Assembly (NCBI GenBank): GCA_024399495.1
Contig: JAKSNY010000005.1
Coordinates: forward strand, 62,001-126,000
Reading direction: 5' to 3'
DNA length: 64,000 nucleotides
From: Paludibacteraceae bacterium
GTDB taxonomy: Bacteria; Bacteroidota; Bacteroidia; Bacteroidales; Paludibacteraceae
Part shown: in pieces, positions 7,985 through 16,688 of the stretch
How positions within the stretch are numbered: the first letter of the stretch is position 1
Layout of the letters: every line of letters starts with the position of its first letter
Position numbers and translations under genes: made by a program
Notes under the pieces: model-generated
The model's database searches: none
Seen by the model: only the letters and a program-made list of their open reading frames with translations
What the model was told of the DNA's origin: nothing

Positions 7985-9277
7985 TTATAGAACAGGCTCA
8001 AAACTGAGCATATCGGCTGCAATGGTCAATGTTTCTACAGTATTGATTTTTTCCTTGACAAACGGAGTCTGTAATCTTACATAGTTTTCTGTAAACCCGA
8101 ACATCATACCATCTTTTTTAGTGGCTTCCCAAAGCACGCTACGCTCTGTGCCTACCTGACTGTTGTAGAATGCGGTTAATTGCTCTGCAGACCAATCCAT
8201 AAGCAATTTTACACGGCGTTTCTGCTCTGCAGGGCTTACTTTGTAAGGAATTTTAAGTGCCGCAGTGTTTGCCCTTTCAGAATATGGGAACACATGTAAT
8301 CTTGTGATTGGCAGTGATTTAATAAAATCAAGGCTCTCATTGAACAGTTCCGTGGTCTCACCACGCATACCGGCTATTACATCTACGCCAATGAAGGCAT
8401 CGGGTATGAGGCTCTTTATTTTTAAAATCTTTTCTGCAAAAAGAGCAGTATCGTATCTGCGATGCATAAGTTTAAGCATCTCATCAGAGCCACATTGTAG
8501 CGGAATATGGAAGTGAGGTGCAAAACGCTTGCTTGTGGCACAAAAATCTATTATTTCATCTGTAAGCAGGTCAGGTTCAATAGATGATATGCGGAAACGC
8601 TCCACTCCCTCCACATTGTCTAACGCTTTTATTAACTCTAAGAATGTCTCTCCTGTAGATTTGCCAAAATCCCCGATATTAACCCCTGTAAGAATAATCT
8701 CCTTGCCACCCATAGCGGCAACTTGCTCCGCTTGCTTTATTATATCTGAAATGGCACCGTTGCGGCTTCTGCCACGTGCAAACGGAATGGCACAGTATGA
8801 GCAGAAACGGTCACAGCCGTCCTGTATTTTAAGGAAATGGCGTGTCCTGCCCTCTGACGATACTGATGGATAGAATGGGGTGGTGTGTTTGCAGTCAGTT
8901 ACTTGTATTTTGGCTATTGATTGTTTGTCTTTTATTTTTTGTAACAGTTCAGGTATTGAGAACTTATCGTTTGCACCAAGCACTAAATCAACCCCTGGTA
9001 TTTGGCTTATTTCTTCAGATTTTAGTTGGGCATAGCAGCCTGTAACTATGATGAAGGCATTAGGGTGCTTGCGGTTTATGCTGTGAATGAGCTGCCGCCC
9101 CTTGCGGTCTGCCGCATCGGTTACGGTGCAAGTGTTTATTATGCAGACATCGGGCGATTCTGTGGCAGATGCCTTACTGAAACCTGCATCATAAAGCGTT
9201 TTTGCCAAATAAGATGATTCAGCAAAATTAAGCTTACAACCCAATGTGTAAAATGCAAGTTGACAGTTATACATCAT
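7985..9277 (-). CDS. mtaB: tRNA t6A37 C2-methylthiotransferase MtaB
   Basis: A 430-aa radical SAM methylthiotransferase that converts t6A37 to ms2t6A37 in tRNA. The N-terminal UPF0004 domain has three cluster cysteines (TLGCKLN, IINTCTV, VTGCYAQ). The radical SAM motif CDRFCSYC (CX3CX2C) follows, and a C-terminal TRAM-like region occupies about 370-430. The features favour MtaB over MiaB. Two adjacent ATGs (9277, 9274) lie inside a TACATCA-type repeat, so the start region has been shaped by that repeat. Confidence 0.92.
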   Translation of the reverse strand: MMYNCQLAFYTLGCKLNFAESSYLAKTLYDAGFSKASATESPDVCIINTCTVTDAADRKGRQLIHSINRKHPNAFIIVTGCYAQLKSEEISQIPGVDLVLGANDKFSIPELLQKIKDKQSIAKIQVTDCKHTTPFYPSVSSEGRTRHFLKIQDGCDRFCSYCAIPFARGRSRNGAISDIIKQAEQVAAMGGKEIILTGVNIGDFGKSTGETFLELIKALDNVEGVERFRISSIEPDLLTDEIIDFCATSKRFAPHFHIPLQCGSDEMLKLMHRRYDTALFAEKILKIKSLIPDAFIGVDVIAGMRGETTELFNESLDFIKSLPITRLHVFPYSERANTAALKIPYKVSPAEQKRRVKLLMDWSAEQLTAFYNSQVGTERSVLWEATKKDGMMFGFTENYVRLQTPFVKEKINTVETLTIAADMLSFEPVL

Positions 9278-9347
9278 ACATTATACATCATACATCGCTA
9301 CACAGTAGCGTATAATACATCATACATCGCTACGTAGTAGCGTATAT
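9272..9347. repeat. ATACATCATACAT / CGCTACnnnGTAGCG repeat block
   Basis: A block of ATACATCATACAT units alternating with small palindromes (CGCTACACAGTAGCG at about 9296-9310, CGCTACGTAGTAGCG at about 9328-9342). It lies between mtaB and the PAP2 gene, supplies the mtaB start codons and forms the last codons (IYTLLRSDV) and stop of the PAP2 gene. A related block ends tilS near 58679-58708. Confidence 0.7.
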
Positions 9348-10006
9348 ATCGGTTTTTCTCCCCAATCTTTGTAATAGAAAATAATATATGCAATGGCTAC
9401 TGACACAGAGCCTACAAATGCTCCTGAGAGTGTATCTTCTACAAAATGACAACACAGATATATTCTGGAGTATGCCCCTATAATTCCTACAATGAGAAAT
9501 GCCACCTGCCAACCTTTATACTTGCTTGGAAGTATGGCGGCAAGACACCCTACAAAAGCAAAGATGGCTGAGGTGTGTCCGCTTGGGAATGAATTATAGC
9601 CTCCAGGAATGGAGTAGAATTGTGATACTGAATCTATCAGCGGTCCAAGGTCAGCACTTGAGGGATCTAATGCATCGGTGAAAAAGGAGAGTGGTCTTGG
9701 TCTTGCAAAAGAGTATTTAAGTGGTTGGGTGATTACGACTGCAATGCATTGCCCTGCAAGAATAAACAAACCTTTTCTAAACCAAAATATCATTACGGCA
9801 ATGCCAATATAGCATGGCAGTCCGCCGCCAAGGTATGTGCAGTAGTAAAAGAATGTATCCCAAAACGGTGTGTGGTGGCTGTTAAGCATTAGAAAACCGT
9901 TTATAAGTCCGTTCTCAAATAGGAACAGCCCCATAATAAGTATGGTAAGCAGCATTCCGTACCAAAATAGGGCGTTGGCTTTAAGGTATTGTTTTAATGT
10001 TTTCAT
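9320..10006 (-). CDS. PAP2-family membrane phosphatase
   Basis: A 228-aa multi-spanning membrane protein with all three signatures of the type 2 phosphatidic acid phosphatase superfamily: KYSFARPRP (KX6RP), PSGHTS and SRIYLCCHFVED (SRX5HX3D). Such enzymes dephosphorylate lipid phosphates (undecaprenyl-PP, PgpB-like) on the periplasmic face; the exact substrate is not readable. The stop overlaps a dispersed repeat, so the last nine or so residues probably derive from the repeat. The start ATG overlaps the RNase H stop by 4 nt, indicating co-transcription. Confidence 0.88.
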   Translation of the reverse strand: MKTLKQYLKANALFWYGMLLTILIMGLFLFENGLINGFLMLNSHHTPFWDTFFYYCTYLGGGLPCYIGIAVMIFWFRKGLFILAGQCIAVVITQPLKYSFARPRPLSFFTDALDPSSADLGPLIDSVSQFYSIPGGYNSFPSGHTSAIFAFVGCLAAILPSKYKGWQVAFLIVGIIGAYSRIYLCCHFVEDTLSGAFVGSVSVAIAYIIFYYKDWGEKPIYTLLRSDV

Positions 10007-10635
10007 TTCCTCCCAAAATCAGCGGGTATCTCGCCCCAAATTTCCGTATGCCATTTTTTTATTGGGGTGGTGTAGGTATTCTCCTGTAACCACTTTTCCG
10101 CTGATTGTATCCGTTCAAAAACCTTTTGGTTATTTGGTGACGGTATTATTTTAGTATTGCATTTCTTCTTTCTGACCCAACTTTGTGCGGTGGCGGAATC
10201 GGAGTAGATAATAATGTCTTTAATGCCTTGCTTCTGTATTAGTGCAAGTCCGTGAACAATGGCGAGAAACTCCCCAATGTTATTTGTACCACACTTATAT
10301 ACAGGGCTTTGGAAAATAACTTCTCCTGTCTTTACATATACGCCACGGTACTCCATATCGCCAGGGTTTCCGCTACATGCCGCATCTACCGCAAGTGCAT
10401 TCTCTGTATATCCGCTTTTACGCTCCTCTGCACTTATTTTAGGCTGTTTTGGCTTGCCGGTAAGGAATTTATGCGGGTCACTTTTAAATGCAGCCTCCGC
10501 ACTATCCCTATCGGGGAATGATTTATATAACGCCCCCTCAAAACCCTGCACCTGCTCCTTGCAAGCCTCCCAAGAGCCAAACACCCCTGTCGCCCTGCCT
10601 TTCCACACTACATAATATTTTGCCTTGTATTTCAT
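10003..10635 (-). CDS. ribonuclease H with N-terminal viroplasmin domain
   Basis: A 210-aa RNase HI. Residues 1-50 (KYYVVWKGRATGVFGSWEACKEQVQGF...YKSF) form a caulimovirus-viroplasmin/RNase H1 hybrid-binding domain. The catalytic domain follows, with the acidic residues in LAVDAACSGNPG, NIGEFLAIVHGL and IIYSDSATAQSWV. It removes RNA from RNA-DNA hybrids in the cytosol. A TACCTTTG box (minus strand, 10656-10663) precedes the ATG, and the downstream PAP2 gene overlaps by 4 nt. Confidence 0.9.
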   Translation of the reverse strand: MKYKAKYYVVWKGRATGVFGSWEACKEQVQGFEGALYKSFPDRDSAEAAFKSDPHKFLTGKPKQPKISAEERKSGYTENALAVDAACSGNPGDMEYRGVYVKTGEVIFQSPVYKCGTNNIGEFLAIVHGLALIQKQGIKDIIIYSDSATAQSWVRKKKCNTKIIPSPNNQKVFERIQSAEKWLQENTYTTPIKKWHTEIWGEIPADFGRK

Positions 10636-10655
10636 TTAACAGAATTATTCAGCCA

Positions 10656-10663
10656 CAAAGGTA
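10656..10663 (-). promoter_or_regulatory. -7 box of the RNase H-PAP2 unit
   Basis: TACCTTTG on the minus strand, about 20 nt before the RNase H start. It is enclosed by a 7-bp inverted repeat, AGCCACA (10651-10657) and TGTGGCT (10678-10684). Confidence 0.45.
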
Positions 10664-10682
10664 GTAAAAACTATGATTGTGG

Positions 10683-12074
10683 CTAAATAATTTTGGTAAA
10701 TTTTAGTGTAAGGTACTTGAATCTGTATGGGGGTTCTGATTTTTCTGCGGTTTCTGTGAAGCCTAATGATTTTAATGTGTGCAGCGATGCGGTGTTATCG
10801 TGTTGTACTACTGCACAAAGGCGGCACGGCGATATGTTGTCTTTTACATATTGCAAAACTCTTTTAGCCACGGACGTAAGGTAGCCGCTGCCTCTATAGC
10901 CATCTAATGTCATAAGACCTGAGAACTCATACATTTGTATGCCGTCTGTAAGGTTGCAGATGGAGGCAAGTCTATTGCCGTACTCTTTATCGGGGTCAAA
11001 GGCACAAACTGAAATAAGTGTATCTCCGCTAAAAAGCCCTAAAACATAACCATCTTGCAGTAAGGTTTGTAACTCCTGTTCCGTATAGTTCTTGTACCAC
11101 AGTGGGTCTTTTAATGTGCTTATGCCGTTATTGTAGAAAGTCATAAGCATACTGTAGTCTGATGGTTTAAGCCTACGGAAATTATCTGTAAGCCAATATT
11201 TATCTGCCACTGTAGTGGGGTGGTAACTGAGTTTTGAGGCTCTCAGACCGGGCAATCCCATATCTTCTTGACGGTTAATGTATTGGCAGTTTTTAAAATG
11301 ATTTTCTGCAAATGTTTTGGCAAGAAATGAGTATGCTCCTTCATACCCGATGTCTGCCTTTTCATATAGCACTATAGCATTGCCTGTGGTCTGTATTTCC
11401 CCGATGGAAACGCCTGCCACAGTACCGTCAACACGCAGAATATCGCAGTAGAGTTCTCCGCTAAGTGCGGCGTTAAACCACTCTCTTGCAAGTGCAGCCT
11501 CTCTATTGACTGTGTTTTGGTGCTCATCGGGGTAAGGGTGGTCTGCCATCCATTTATCCTCAAAAGCATATAGTTCTGGCAAATCAGCCGCTGTAAGAGG
11601 CAGAAATGTGTAGTCGTATGTGTTCTGAAACTTGTGTATATGGTTGCGTTTGGCTTGCAAATGCTTGCCACTCATTGATATAAAATGCTCTGATTCATAG
11701 ATATACTCTGAATCGTCACGGTTTGTAACAGCGGTGTAGATGCCGTCTAATGTTTTTACAAGAGTATCCCTTGCCGCCATTATAGTGGAGCCTATCGGGA
11801 TTCTAACCATTGCCTCCGCCACCACCTTGTCTCTTGTATCATCGTAAACTTTTACAAGGGGAACCCAATATACAGTCTTGTCAAATGCTGAGGCTCGTAT
11901 ATATAGGGCGTTATCACACTCTGCCCATTCCGGATTATCAAACCACGATATGTAGGCGTAGTAAGAGTATTCACTGCCTGTATATTGCCAGCCTGTAAGA
12001 TACTCCTTTATCAGGTTTCTTGCACTATTGTCTATTTTACTGAATTCCATATTAAGATTTGGCAACCACTGCAT
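10683..12074 (-). CDS. two-domain GNAT acyltransferase (DUF2156 + GNAT)
   Basis: A 463-aa protein with two acetyltransferase-type halves. The first (about 20-290) resembles DUF2156, the C-terminal domain of phosphatidylglycerol lysyltransferases (NREAALAREWFNAALSGELYCDILRVDGTVAGVSIGE; INRQEDMGLPGLRASKLSYHP). The second (about 300-463) is a GNAT fold with the acyl-CoA loop RGSGYLTSVAKRVL and VVQHDNTASLHTLKSLGF. The acceptor is unknown. The ATG at 12074 overlaps the upstream transporter stop by one base (TAATG), which supports it; ATG 12050 (MEFSKID) is an alternative. Confidence 0.75.
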   Translation of the reverse strand: MQWLPNLNMEFSKIDNSARNLIKEYLTGWQYTGSEYSYYAYISWFDNPEWAECDNALYIRASAFDKTVYWVPLVKVYDDTRDKVVAEAMVRIPIGSTIMAARDTLVKTLDGIYTAVTNRDDSEYIYESEHFISMSGKHLQAKRNHIHKFQNTYDYTFLPLTAADLPELYAFEDKWMADHPYPDEHQNTVNREAALAREWFNAALSGELYCDILRVDGTVAGVSIGEIQTTGNAIVLYEKADIGYEGAYSFLAKTFAENHFKNCQYINRQEDMGLPGLRASKLSYHPTTVADKYWLTDNFRRLKPSDYSMLMTFYNNGISTLKDPLWYKNYTEQELQTLLQDGYVLGLFSGDTLISVCAFDPDKEYGNRLASICNLTDGIQMYEFSGLMTLDGYRGSGYLTSVAKRVLQYVKDNISPCRLCAVVQHDNTASLHTLKSLGFTETAEKSEPPYRFKYLTLKFTKII

Positions 12075-12976
12075 TAAGACTTGGCACTGCGGCTTGTCTG
12101 AACTATTGCCACGCCTGTAAATACAAGTATGGCGGCTATAACTTTAAGAATGGTTAGAGAGTCCATACCCACGTATATGCCTACGGCTGCCGTTATCATT
12201 GGTTGCAGATATGAGTACATGCTTACAAGGGTAGGGCGTATGCGTTGTTGTGCCACAGGAATAAGAAAATAAGATATAAATGTGGCACATATTATGGTAA
12301 ACATAAGGTAGCCGATGATGTTTGAGGGTATGGCTGTGTAATCAACACTCACTAAGTGGCTTGCAGAGAACGGCAGGCTCATTAGGGTGGAGAACAGGAA
12401 TATCCATTTCATAAACGTGACTACGCTGTATTTTGTTATAAGTGGCTTAAATACACCCAAATATAGTGCAAAGCAGATTCCGTTACATAGCATAAGCAGA
12501 ATGCCTTTAGGCTGGGTTGCCACGGCTCCTCCGCTATGTGTGGTGTTGAATATCAGTGTCAATACCCCGATGAAGCTGAGCAGTACGCCGCTGCACTTTT
12601 TTACGGTTATAGGCTCATGAATGGCTATGGCGGCTATTATCATTGTAAAGATAGGGGTGAGCGATGCCACTATTGCACAGTCAAATGGGGTGGTTATTTC
12701 AATGGCTGCAAGAAATACAATTTGGCAGAGGTAAAACCCCAACATTGAGGCGGCAAATATTTTAGGAAAATCCTTAATATCAACCTTCTCTTTAGGCAAG
12801 AACGCCGATGCTATCCAGAATAGCAGTGTGGCACCTACAGAGCGTAGAGTGAACACATCTACAGGTGTAAAGAATCCGCTTGTGGCTATGGCTCTGCAAG
12901 ATAGAATGTTGAACCCGAAAAATATGTATGCCACCGCTGCGGAGATATGCCCTATGGCTGTATCGCTGAGTTTCAT
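12074..12976 (-). CDS. EamA/DMT-family transporter
   Basis: A 300-aa inner-membrane protein with ten predicted helices in two EamA repeats (AAVAYIFFGFNILSCRAIA...; GILLMLCNGICFALYLGVFKPL...), the drug/metabolite transporter superfamily. The substrate cannot be inferred. It sits between the aldehyde dehydrogenase (1-nt gap) and the two-domain acyltransferase (1-nt overlap), so the three genes form one operon. Confidence 0.85.
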   Translation of the reverse strand: MKLSDTAIGHISAAVAYIFFGFNILSCRAIATSGFFTPVDVFTLRSVGATLLFWIASAFLPKEKVDIKDFPKIFAASMLGFYLCQIVFLAAIEITTPFDCAIVASLTPIFTMIIAAIAIHEPITVKKCSGVLLSFIGVLTLIFNTTHSGGAVATQPKGILLMLCNGICFALYLGVFKPLITKYSVVTFMKWIFLFSTLMSLPFSASHLVSVDYTAIPSNIIGYLMFTIICATFISYFLIPVAQQRIRPTLVSMYSYLQPMITAAVGIYVGMDSLTILKVIAAILVFTGVAIVQTSRSAKS

Positions 12977-12977
12977 C

Positions 12978-14354
12978 TTACTTCATCACCATTCTTACAA
13001 GTTTTTCCTTAAATGAACTATAAGGTTGATAGCGTATTGAAAGGTCTATCCAATTCTTTTTGTCAACTATGCTGCGGCGATGCGTGAACGCCTCAAAGCC
13101 TGCCTCGTTATGGTATGAGCCCATACCGCTCTCACCAACTCCGCCAAACGGCATATCAGTGGCAAGATGAATCATAGTGTCATTTATACAGCCGCCACCA
13201 AAATGGCAACTCTTCATTACTTTGGACTCTACAGCCTTGTCATTAGTGAAAAGATACAAGGCAAGCGGGTGTGGGTTGTCCTCAATGTATGATATTATAC
13301 TCTCCAAATCCTCATATTCAATTATAGGCATCACAGGTCCGAAAATCTCCTCTCCCATAATCTTGTCATCAAAAGTAACTCCGTCCATAACTGTAGGGGC
13401 TATTTGAAGTGTGGTAAGATTTGACACTCCGCCGTAAACTACTTTACTCTCATCAATTAGTCCAAGTATGCGGTCAAAGTGCTTGCGGGTTATTATTTTC
13501 CCGTAGTCCGGGTTGTTGATAGGGTCTATGCTGAATTGTCTTGTGATTTCCTCTTTAACGGCGTTAATAAATGCCTCTTTAACGCTTTTATGGCACAGAA
13601 TATAGTCAGGAGCCACACAGGTCTGTCCGCAGTTAAGGTATTTTCCAAATACAACTCTTCTTGCCGCTAACTTTATGTTTGCTGAGGCGTCAATAATGCA
13701 GGGACTTTTGCCCCCAAGTTCCAGAATGGTGGGAGTAAGGTGCTCAGCAGCGTGCTTTAGTACCACCTTGCCCACTGCTTTGCCTCCTGTAAAGAATATG
13801 AAGTCAAACTTTTGGTTCAGTAGAGATTGGTTCTCATCTCTGCCTCCCTTTACCATAGATACAAATTCAGGCGGGAACACTTCACTAATCATATCACACA
13901 ATACCTGACTTACTGTGGGAGCGTAGGCGGACGGTTTCAGAATAACGGTGTTCCCTGCTGCAATAGCGTAAATCAATGGTTCTAAAGTGAGCAAGACAGG
14001 GTAGTTCCACGGACTCATTATCAGTATGGTTCCGTATGGAGTGGCAGATGAGAAGCATTTTGAATGGAACTGCACAAGTGGCATTCTGTAGCGTTTGTCA
14101 GCCATCAGTGACTTCAGATGTTTAAGTGTCCATGTTATTTTTGATAGGGTGAGTCCTATTTCACAGACGTAACCTTCAAAAACACTTTTTCCCAAATCTG
14201 TTTTCAGTGCCGCACTCAAGGCACTCTCGTATTTGTAGATTCCATTCCTTAATGCAATGAGCCGGCTCTTTCTTACACTATAGTCAAGCGTACCACCGCT
14301 TCTGAAGTATTTTCTCTGACTCTCAACTAACGATTTTATCTCCTGTTCTGTCAT
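12978..14354 (-). CDS. aldehyde dehydrogenase (ALDH3-like)
   Basis: A 458-aa NAD(P)-dependent aldehyde dehydrogenase without a membrane anchor. Rossmann and catalytic motifs: MSPWNYPVLLTLEPLIYAIAAGN, FFTGGKAVGKVV, the general-base Glu in LELGGKSPCI and the nucleophilic Cys in NCGQTCVAPDYIL. Its length and the AYLRHL-free C-terminus (PFGGVGESGMGSYHNEAGFEAFTHRRSI) fit the short ALDH3 group acting on medium-chain aldehydes. ATG 14354 (MTEQEIKSLVESQRKYF) begins the conserved N-terminal helix; the frame stays open upstream but has no similarity there. First gene of the ALDH-EamA-acyltransferase operon. Confidence 0.9.
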   Translation of the reverse strand: MTEQEIKSLVESQRKYFRSGGTLDYSVRKSRLIALRNGIYKYESALSAALKTDLGKSVFEGYVCEIGLTLSKITWTLKHLKSLMADKRYRMPLVQFHSKCFSSATPYGTILIMSPWNYPVLLTLEPLIYAIAAGNTVILKPSAYAPTVSQVLCDMISEVFPPEFVSMVKGGRDENQSLLNQKFDFIFFTGGKAVGKVVLKHAAEHLTPTILELGGKSPCIIDASANIKLAARRVVFGKYLNCGQTCVAPDYILCHKSVKEAFINAVKEEITRQFSIDPINNPDYGKIITRKHFDRILGLIDESKVVYGGVSNLTTLQIAPTVMDGVTFDDKIMGEEIFGPVMPIIEYEDLESIISYIEDNPHPLALYLFTNDKAVESKVMKSCHFGGGCINDTMIHLATDMPFGGVGESGMGSYHNEAGFEAFTHRRSIVDKKNWIDLSIRYQPYSSFKEKLVRMVMK

Positions 14355-14439
14355 AGCAAGGATGTTGATATTAATATTGTGCGAAAATACAAAAAATTCA
14401 GAACATAGAGAGATTCTTTTTGTAAATTTGTGTAATCCT

Positions 14440-14471
14440 CCCACCCAAAAGCTTTTATGGGGCTGTTTTTA
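14440..14471. repeat. dispersed CCCAAAGGCTTTTATGGG hairpin, copy 1
   Basis: CCCACCCAAAAGCTTTTATGGGG plus a T-rich tail. Near-identical copies occur at 19340, 23760 and 25035, all in the same orientation. The palindromic core could terminate transcription, but the copies also bracket accessory genes. The rest of 14355-14658 holds only a short possible coding remnant. Confidence 0.65.
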
Positions 14472-14479
14472 GAAGTATA

Positions 14480-14617
14480 TTATGCTTTTCTGTCGTTTAT
14501 GGTCATTAAATCAAAATACATCATACGAGTATTTAAGACTTCACCCAAACGTAGATTACGAAATTTGTCAAACCCATAGTTAGAGAGCGGAACGTTGCAT
14601 AATAGTATCTTTTTCAA
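14480..14617 (-). CDS. 45-aa hypothetical ORF, possible gene remnant
   Basis: A short frame with a TTG start (14617) encoding MKKILLCNVPLSNYGFDKFR and continuing to DLMTINDRKA. The composition looks protein-like (DKFRNLRLGEVLNTRMMYFD) rather than random, but there is no ATG and I do not recognise a family. It lies between the ALDH promoter region and the accessory island, and may be a decayed gene end. Low certainty. Confidence 0.25.
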   Translation of the reverse strand: MKKILLCNVPLSNYGFDKFRNLRLGEVLNTRMMYFDLMTINDRKA

Positions 14618-14658
14618 TTATGTAAAATTTAAGGTAAAATAGTTTTTAAAAATAGTTT

Positions 14659-15882
14659 TTATAGCGGTCTGACTTGCTCCAACGGATTCCATTCTGCAGC
14701 CTCTATCAATTTACATACCTGTTCTTTAGAGATATCTTCATCAATATATGGCAATGAAATCTCACTCCCCAATTCATCATCATGCTTATATTTGTTTGGC
14801 AAAGGGGAAAGGCTTACCCAATCTTCCTCAAGAGCCATTTTATTTAATCTGGTAAGAGAGTCACATCGCAAGCCAATACCAGCTTCTTCCAAAGCCTCAA
14901 GCATATTCACCACATCTTCAGAATATCCATAAATGCTATATGAAAGTGAGAAGAACCACTTACCATTAGGTATGTCAGCGTCTTTGACATACCAAGAAAC
15001 TCCATTTTTAATAGGAGCAAGAGATATTCTTGCGTATGCAACATCAAGACAATGGTATGGGCTGTTTTCATCCATCCACTTTAGAAAATCTTTTTCCGAG
15101 TCAAGGTCAAGACCCTCTGTTTCAAAACCTTTGTTGTTATGTTTGAATACCTCAATGTCAGATAAGCCAGAGAAAAATTCTTTCTTTTGGTCTAAAAATG
15201 TATTCTTGGTGCAATATGCTTCATAAAGAATCCTCCATATATGCATATAGGTTCTGAGCGTCATTTTGTCATAAGTGATAATAGGCATACGTTCCATTTT
15301 GTTCACAATTGAAACCGCACGCTCTGGGTTGTCAAATGTTTTGTAAGTAGGACAAATCCTATTTAAATCCTTACGTCTGATTTTTCCTTTACGCTTCCTA
15401 TATGGCAGATTTTTTGCAACGTATGCATTATACTCATCGGGATTAATACAAATCTGGTCAACTAAAGCAGTAACGTATTTCTCTAATTTTTTTAATGCCC
15501 TACTAACATTCCCATAAAACACATCTGGTTTCCGTTCTTCGCGTACGAATCTTTGGCTTCGTAAATCAATAAATCGCCCTTCTTCGTTGGATAAAATCAT
15601 ATAATGCATCTCCTGATAGAGTCCCGTTAACAATACATACCAGTAGTTGTCGTTTTCGTCAACTTCCTCATCCCTGTATTTTTTAGAAGGAGCCTTTATC
15701 TCAATCCATAAATATCGTTTGTCATCATCACCCATTATTTCCAATCGGTTCAAAGTTTTCTCAATTCTTAACATCACTTCAAGCGATGCATCATCTACCA
15801 CAACTCCATTAAGATGGTTGTGACAATCCAGATACATGACCTCACGCAGGTCAGTGTATTTCAGTATTGGTAAATCTTTCAT
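14659..15882 (-). CDS. hypothetical protein, 407 aa
   Basis: Not recognised. A soluble, charged protein with no signal peptide or membrane helix. The N-terminal third contains beta-strand and acidic segments (KRYLWIEIKAPSKKYRDEEVDENDNYWYVLL), the middle is basic (LPYRKRKGKIRRKDLNR), and the C-terminal part is rich in aromatic and acidic residues (WYVKDADIPNGKWFFSLSYS). The IEIKAPSKKY segment is faintly like the core of nuclease-type folds, but I would not assign it. It follows the next gene by 25 nt on the same strand, probably as one unit in an AT-rich accessory island. Confidence 0.55.
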   Translation of the reverse strand: MKDLPILKYTDLREVMYLDCHNHLNGVVVDDASLEVMLRIEKTLNRLEIMGDDDKRYLWIEIKAPSKKYRDEEVDENDNYWYVLLTGLYQEMHYMILSNEEGRFIDLRSQRFVREERKPDVFYGNVSRALKKLEKYVTALVDQICINPDEYNAYVAKNLPYRKRKGKIRRKDLNRICPTYKTFDNPERAVSIVNKMERMPIITYDKMTLRTYMHIWRILYEAYCTKNTFLDQKKEFFSGLSDIEVFKHNNKGFETEGLDLDSEKDFLKWMDENSPYHCLDVAYARISLAPIKNGVSWYVKDADIPNGKWFFSLSYSIYGYSEDVVNMLEALEEAGIGLRCDSLTRLNKMALEEDWVSLSPLPNKYKHDDELGSEISLPYIDEDISKEQVCKLIEAAEWNPLEQVRPL

Positions 15883-15907
15883 TGTGTAATATATAAAATG
15901 TTCCTTT

Positions 15908-16570
15908 TTAATTTAATAGATTTTTATTTTGTGAAAATCTCTGTCGTTCACGTTCAATGATATCCTCAGCATTTCTTAGGAATCTTGTAACAAACTCATC
16001 ATTGCTTTTGTTAGATGCAGGTAAATCACGCTTGAACATTTCCAAATGTTCCTTTGCCCTCACGCAAGAATCTTCATCAATAAGCACCTCTGCACTTATT
16101 AATCCAGCCAAACCAAGATAGAGCATTCCTACTTCATCTAATGTGTCTATTATATTGATTTTGTTGCCCTTTGATGGTATAAAAGAGTATTCCAATTCAA
16201 TTATAGGATCTTGAATGTCATTGATGTCGATGTGTTTTGCCCAAGCACAGTAGTCTGTCTTTCCATTTTTATTAAACTGATTATGATACGCCCAACTGAA
16301 ACCAACATTGTAACCAGTGAGTCTCCTTTGGTCACAATCAATGATATATAGGTATTCCTCGTCGGAATGAATCCAATTCGTGTGTTCTGCAATACCTTCA
16401 TCTACAATAGACATAGTGAGTGAGTCCACATTGATTGTTTTTTCATTGATGTAGGTTTTTAGAAAATCTTTCAATTGTTTCCCCAATCCGTCAGGATATC
16501 CATCATAATGCTGATAAAGGTTTCTCATTGTGTTTTTGTCCTTTACGATAATTGCTGCTCTTGTTGACAT
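15908..16570 (-). CDS. hypothetical protein with STRAAI...YQHYDGYPDGLG motif
   Basis: A 220-aa cytosolic protein. The start ATG 16570 gives MSTRAAIIVKD, and the segment LYQHYDGYPDGLGKQLKDFL is a pattern I associate with small uncharacterised proteins of phages, plasmids and mobile regions. Later parts are acidic (SDEEYLYIIDCDQRRLTGYNVGFSWAYHNQ) and the C-terminus is a charged helix. No function is known to me. It is divergent from the sigma-like gene across a roughly 120-bp AT-rich spacer and is followed by the 407-aa gene. Confidence 0.6.
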   Translation of the reverse strand: MSTRAAIIVKDKNTMRNLYQHYDGYPDGLGKQLKDFLKTYINEKTINVDSLTMSIVDEGIAEHTNWIHSDEEYLYIIDCDQRRLTGYNVGFSWAYHNQFNKNGKTDYCAWAKHIDINDIQDPIIELEYSFIPSKGNKINIIDTLDEVGMLYLGLAGLISAEVLIDEDSCVRAKEHLEMFKRDLPASNKSNDEFVTRFLRNAEDIIERERQRFSQNKNLLN

Positions 16571-16665
16571 TGTTTTAGTTATATTTAATGATTGAATTTT
16601 CAGTACCCTCATTTATATAGTATGGAAAAACATTAAAAGGTTACAATAAAAGAAAAAAAATTTAC

Positions 16666-16673
16666 TATCTTTG
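16666..16673 (+). promoter_or_regulatory. -7 box of the sigma-like gene
   Basis: TATCTTTG in an AT-rich spacer, 15 nt before the ATG at 16689. The TTG within this box is not a credible start codon. Confidence 0.55.
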
Positions 16674-16688
16674 CGTAAAGCAATTTAT

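Noticed and set aside
16671-16688. TTG start for the sigma-like gene
   Set aside because: This TTG is part of the -7 box TATCTTTG; the first ATG (16689) follows it.
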